DNA from: Deltaproteobacteria bacterium
GTDB lineage: Bacteria > Myxococcota > Polyangia > Polyangiales > B10-G4
Assembly: GCA_019312705.1 (NCBI GenBank)
Contig: JAFDCW010000228.1
Coordinates: 1-7,006, forward strand
Reading direction: 5' to 3'
DNA length: 7,006 nucleotides
The notes beneath the pieces are model-generated. The model searched no databases, was not told the origin of the DNA, and saw only the letters and a program-made list of their open reading frames with translations. The stretch's first letter is position 1. Each line of letters opens with the position of its first letter. This document shows positions 5,324 to 7,006 of the stretch, piece by piece. Position numbers and translations under genes: made by a program.

Positions 5324-6025
5324 CTAAAGCAAGGTGCGGTCGACGAGGGCGATGCCACTCGCCTCCCGGGCGATGGCGCCGTCATTTTCGAGCTCGCGGA
5401 GGGCCCGGCAGAAGCTCTCGTGACGGATCCCGAGGAGCTTGGCCATGTCCCGCTGCTGAAGACCCGGGGGCAAGCGCTCACGGGTGCGCGGCGGCGACAA
5501 CGTGTCGCACAGAGCGACGAGCAGCGACGCGACGCGCCTCCGGGTAGTCGACGCCCCACGGGCCTGGGCGAGGCGCTCCACCCGGTCGAGGGCCGCCGCC
5601 TGCAACGCGAGCAAGTCACGCCCGACGGTCGTCGACTCGCCCAGCACCTCTTCGACGACTCGGGCGGGACAGAGGCAGACGATCAGATCCGTCGCCGCGT
5701 AGTCGCAGGCGACGCTCTCACCGCCATGGCGCACGGGATCGATCGGAAACATGCAGCCAGGGCCGGCGGCGTCCACCGCGATGGCCGCCCCGGTCTCGTC
5801 GAGGCGCTGCCGGATGAGGACCCCGCGGCGAATGAGACCGAAGGAATGACGCTCAACCCAGGTGCTGGGGACAAACGCCCGGCCGGCCACCTGGGCCGTC
5901 TCGAAAGAGCACTCGTGTTTCGTATTGCCGATGATCTCGCGCAAGACCCCGAGTCGCCCCCCGGGGCAGTCGGGGCACGCGGCCGAGTACGTCTCGCTCT
6001 CGGCAAGAGGAAGGCAGTTCAGCAT
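5324..6025 (-). CDS. Crp/Fnr-family transcription regulator with an N-terminal cysteine set
   Basis: The 233-residue product has the Crp/Fnr layout: a sensory beta-roll (about 40-120, with RRGVLIRQRLDETG and GPGCMFPID), a long dimer helix (about 128-177) and a winged helix-turn-helix (about 185-230, LQQRDMAKLLGIRHESFCRALREL). The recognition helix keeps Glu203 and Arg207 at the positions of FNR Glu209 and Arg213, which read the TTGA half-site; the FNR serine between them is Cys206 here. The beta-roll lacks the usual cAMP-binding Gly-Glu/Arg-Ser set. Cys4, Cys17, Cys20 and Cys39 precede the beta-roll and could bind a [4Fe-4S] cluster or a haem, as in oxygen sensors, but the spacing differs from E. 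coli FNR. The ATG at 6025 follows a strong ribosome site; a TTG at 6070 would lack one and sit next to the FNR box. It is likely the regulator of that box, and hence of itself and the divergent lipoprotein gene. Confidence 0.85.
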   Translation of the reverse strand: MLNCLPLAESETYSAACPDCPGGRLGVLREIIGNTKHECSFETAQVAGRAFVPSTWVERHSFGLIRRGVLIRQRLDETGAAIAVDAAGPGCMFPIDPVRHGGESVACDYAATDLIVCLCPARVVEEVLGESTTVGRDLLALQAAALDRVERLAQARGASTTRRRVASLLVALCDTLSPPRTRERLPPGLQQRDMAKLLGIRHESFCRALRELENDGAIAREASGIALVDRTLL

Positions 6026-6030
6026 TCGAT

Positions 6031-6037
6031 CACCTCT
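6031..6037 (-). promoter_or_regulatory. Strong ribosome binding site fixing the Crp/Fnr start
   Basis: On the minus strand AGAGGTG lies 5 nt before the ATG at 6025. This is the best Shine-Dalgarno in the window and rules in favour of this start over the upstream TTG. The AGGTGAT within it is duplicated just upstream (minus strand, 6039-6045). Confidence 0.75.
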
Positions 6038-6070
6038 AATCACCTTAGCCCCCTCACTGACATTACCCAA

Positions 6071-6084
6071 TTGATCTCAGTCAA
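6071..6084. promoter_or_regulatory. FNR/DNR-type box (9 of 10 consensus bases) between divergent genes
   Basis: TTGAT-CTCA-GTCAA matches the FNR consensus TTGAT-N4-ATCAA except for one base (G for A); on the other strand it reads TTGAC-TGAG-ATCAA. Its centre is 6077.5, in the 107-bp gap between the Crp/Fnr gene (start 6025) and the cytochrome-like lipoprotein gene (start 6133). For the minus-strand gene, TAAGGT at 6047-6042 is a possible -10 element that would place the box near -42, the usual activating position. For the plus-strand gene the distance allows a similar placement with a start near 6119-6122, though the -10 there (around AGTTAT, 6110-6115) is weak. Confidence 0.75.
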
Positions 6085-6115
6085 TCGTAGCACAAGCCCC
6101 CCGTGGTCGAGTTAT

Positions 6116-6123
6116 GAGGGGAG
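6116..6123 (+). promoter_or_regulatory. Ribosome binding site of the cytochrome-like lipoprotein gene
   Basis: GAGGGGAG is followed by 9 nt and the ATG at 6133. Purine-rich and suitably placed; together with the lipoprotein signal peptide directly after the ATG it confirms this start. Confidence 0.6.
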
Positions 6124-6132
6124 AAATCGCAC

Positions 6133-7006
6133 ATGCGCGCTGTCATCAGTCTCACAATCGCCTCGTTCCTGGTGCTCGGCTTCGGCTGCGATAACTCCCT
6201 GCCCCCCGACGGCGGCTACTACACGGACAAGATCCAGCCGCTCTTCACCGGGGCGAGCTGTGCGGTTCAGACCGCCGGGTGTCACCTCGCCACCGACGGG
6301 GCCGCCGCGGGCAACCTAGATCTGACCAGCTACGACTCGCTGATGCGCCGGAGCGACATTCTCCCGGCCTACGGACCGTATCCCGTCGGTCTGCTGCTCC
6401 TCAAAGCGAGCGACCCCCAGACCATCTCGGTCCAGACCCTCGACGCCCCCGACCCGGCAAACCCGGACCGATTCTTCGTCGATATCGAGACCGACGTCCG
6501 CCACAACGGTGGCCGCGGTATTCGCGAGGGCACGGTGGGGCACGGCCGGCTCCGGGAGTGGATCGAGAGCGGCTTCCAGCGCAACGGCTTCACGACCGTA
6601 GGCGCCGGAGAGAACAGCGGCGACTGCGCCGCCGAGGTCGGCACCGACCCCCGCTTCGCCCCCGCGGCCGTGCCGACCGACACCGCGAGCTACGAGCGCT
6701 TCGTGAACGAGGTGCAGCCCGAGTTGATTAACAGCTGCGCCGGCAGCGACTGCCACGGCGCTGCCCTCGCCGACTTTCACCTCACCTGCGGCGATACGGA
6801 AGAGCAGCGGCGGTGGAACTACCACATCTCGCTCCAGCACCTCGCGAGCAACGTCGACGACGCGGAGCTGCTGCGCAAGCCCCTCGCGAACAACCGCGGG
6901 GGAAGCTTCCATGGCGGCGGCGATACCTATGCTACGCCCGACACCGATAGCTACGGCAAGATTCACGGTTGGGCCGAAGACGTCGTCAACCGCGCCCCCG
7001 AACTGC
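6133..7006 (+). CDS. Lipoprotein with two cytochrome-c-like modules carrying CX6CH and CX4CH motifs (3' end outside the window)
   Basis: There are 291 codons before the right edge, with no stop. A type II signal peptide ends in lipobox LGFGC (Cys19). Two similar modules follow. Module 1 (about 29-150) opens YYTDKIQPLFTGASC and has Cys43-X6-Cys50-His51, then GNLDLTSYDSLM, and closes GHGRLREWIESG. Module 2 (about 187-287) opens YERFVNEVQPELINSC with Cys202-X4-Cys207-His208 and closes YGKIHGWAEDVV. This 'I/VQP-x-L-x-SC-CH ... L-x-x-W' layout is that of c-type cytochrome-like domains common in deltaproteobacterial and planctomycete surface proteins, but with the CXXCH spacing stretched. CX4CH can bind haem in some multihaem cytochromes; CX6CH is uncertain, and the site may be degenerate. 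An envelope electron-transfer role is inferred. The FNR box lies about 55 bp upstream, suggesting control by oxygen or redox state. Further modules may lie downstream. Confidence 0.75.
   Translation, partial: MRAVISLTIASFLVLGFGCDNSLPPDGGYYTDKIQPLFTGASCAVQTAGCHLATDGAAAGNLDLTSYDSLMRRSDILPAYGPYPVGLLLLKASDPQTISVQTLDAPDPANPDRFFVDIETDVRHNGGRGIREGTVGHGRLREWIESGFQRNGFTTVGAGENSGDCAAEVGTDPRFAPAAVPTDTASYERFVNEVQPELINSCAGSDCHGAALADFHLTCGDTEEQRRWNYHISLQHLASNVDDAELLRKPLANNRGGSFHGGGDTYATPDTDSYGKIHGWAEDVVNRAPEL

Noticed and set aside
4754..6319. A 521-codon plus-strand open frame.
   Set aside because: It begins inside the beta-barrel gene and covers the CopD-like and Crp/Fnr genes in antisense, then overlaps the true lipoprotein gene in the wrong frame. 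No motif, and the opposing genes are well supported.

Overview
This is a high-GC window (about two-thirds G+C by eye) with tightly packed genes on both strands. The gene content suggests a Myxococcota/Deltaproteobacteria-type soil or sediment bacterium. The clues are a secreted lipoprotein with tandem PPC-like domains, a lipoprotein with stretched c-type-haem-like motifs (CX6CH and CX4CH), a TIGR04053-like radical SAM/SPASM protein and a Crp/Fnr regulator. The assignment is an inference from gene families; no rRNA or other marker gene is present. I see no tRNA, rRNA, CRISPR array, insertion sequence or phage gene.

Layout. (1) Positions 1-902, minus strand: a four-helix-bundle (S23-type) gene, then the 5' end of a STAND/NB-ARC-type ATPase gene that runs off the left edge. 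(2) Positions 903-1064: a divergent intergenic region with a perfect 10-bp tandem repeat (about 3.4 copies). (3) Positions 1065-2099, plus strand: a lipoprotein with an acidic/proline-rich linker and two PPC-like beta-sandwich domains. (4) Positions 2089-3949, minus strand: a two-gene operon of a radical SAM/SPASM protein followed 19 bp later by a DJ-1/PfpI-family protein, whose end overlaps the lipoprotein gene tail to tail by 11 bp. (5) Positions 3950-4023: a divergent promoter region with a GTGA-N6-TCAC palindrome of the CRP type. (6) Positions 4024-4899, plus strand: an exported, probably outer-membrane beta-barrel protein. (7) Positions 4904-6025, minus strand: a Crp/Fnr regulator gene followed by a small four-helix CopD-like membrane protein. 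(8) Positions 6026-6132: a divergent region holding a 9/10 match to the FNR box. (9) Positions 6133-7006, plus strand: a two-module cytochrome-c-like lipoprotein running off the right edge.

The most coherent unit is 4904-7006. The Crp/Fnr regulator has four N-terminal cysteines and a recognition helix that keeps the Glu and Arg used by FNR. A near-perfect FNR site lies between it and the divergent redox lipoprotein, and a CopD-like membrane protein is co-transcribed with the regulator. This looks like a small redox- or oxygen-responsive module at the cell envelope. The radical SAM/DJ-1 pair with its own CRP-like site is a second unit of unknown substrate. No single system here is proven to be new; the points most worth following are the FNR-box module and the radical SAM/DJ-1 pair.
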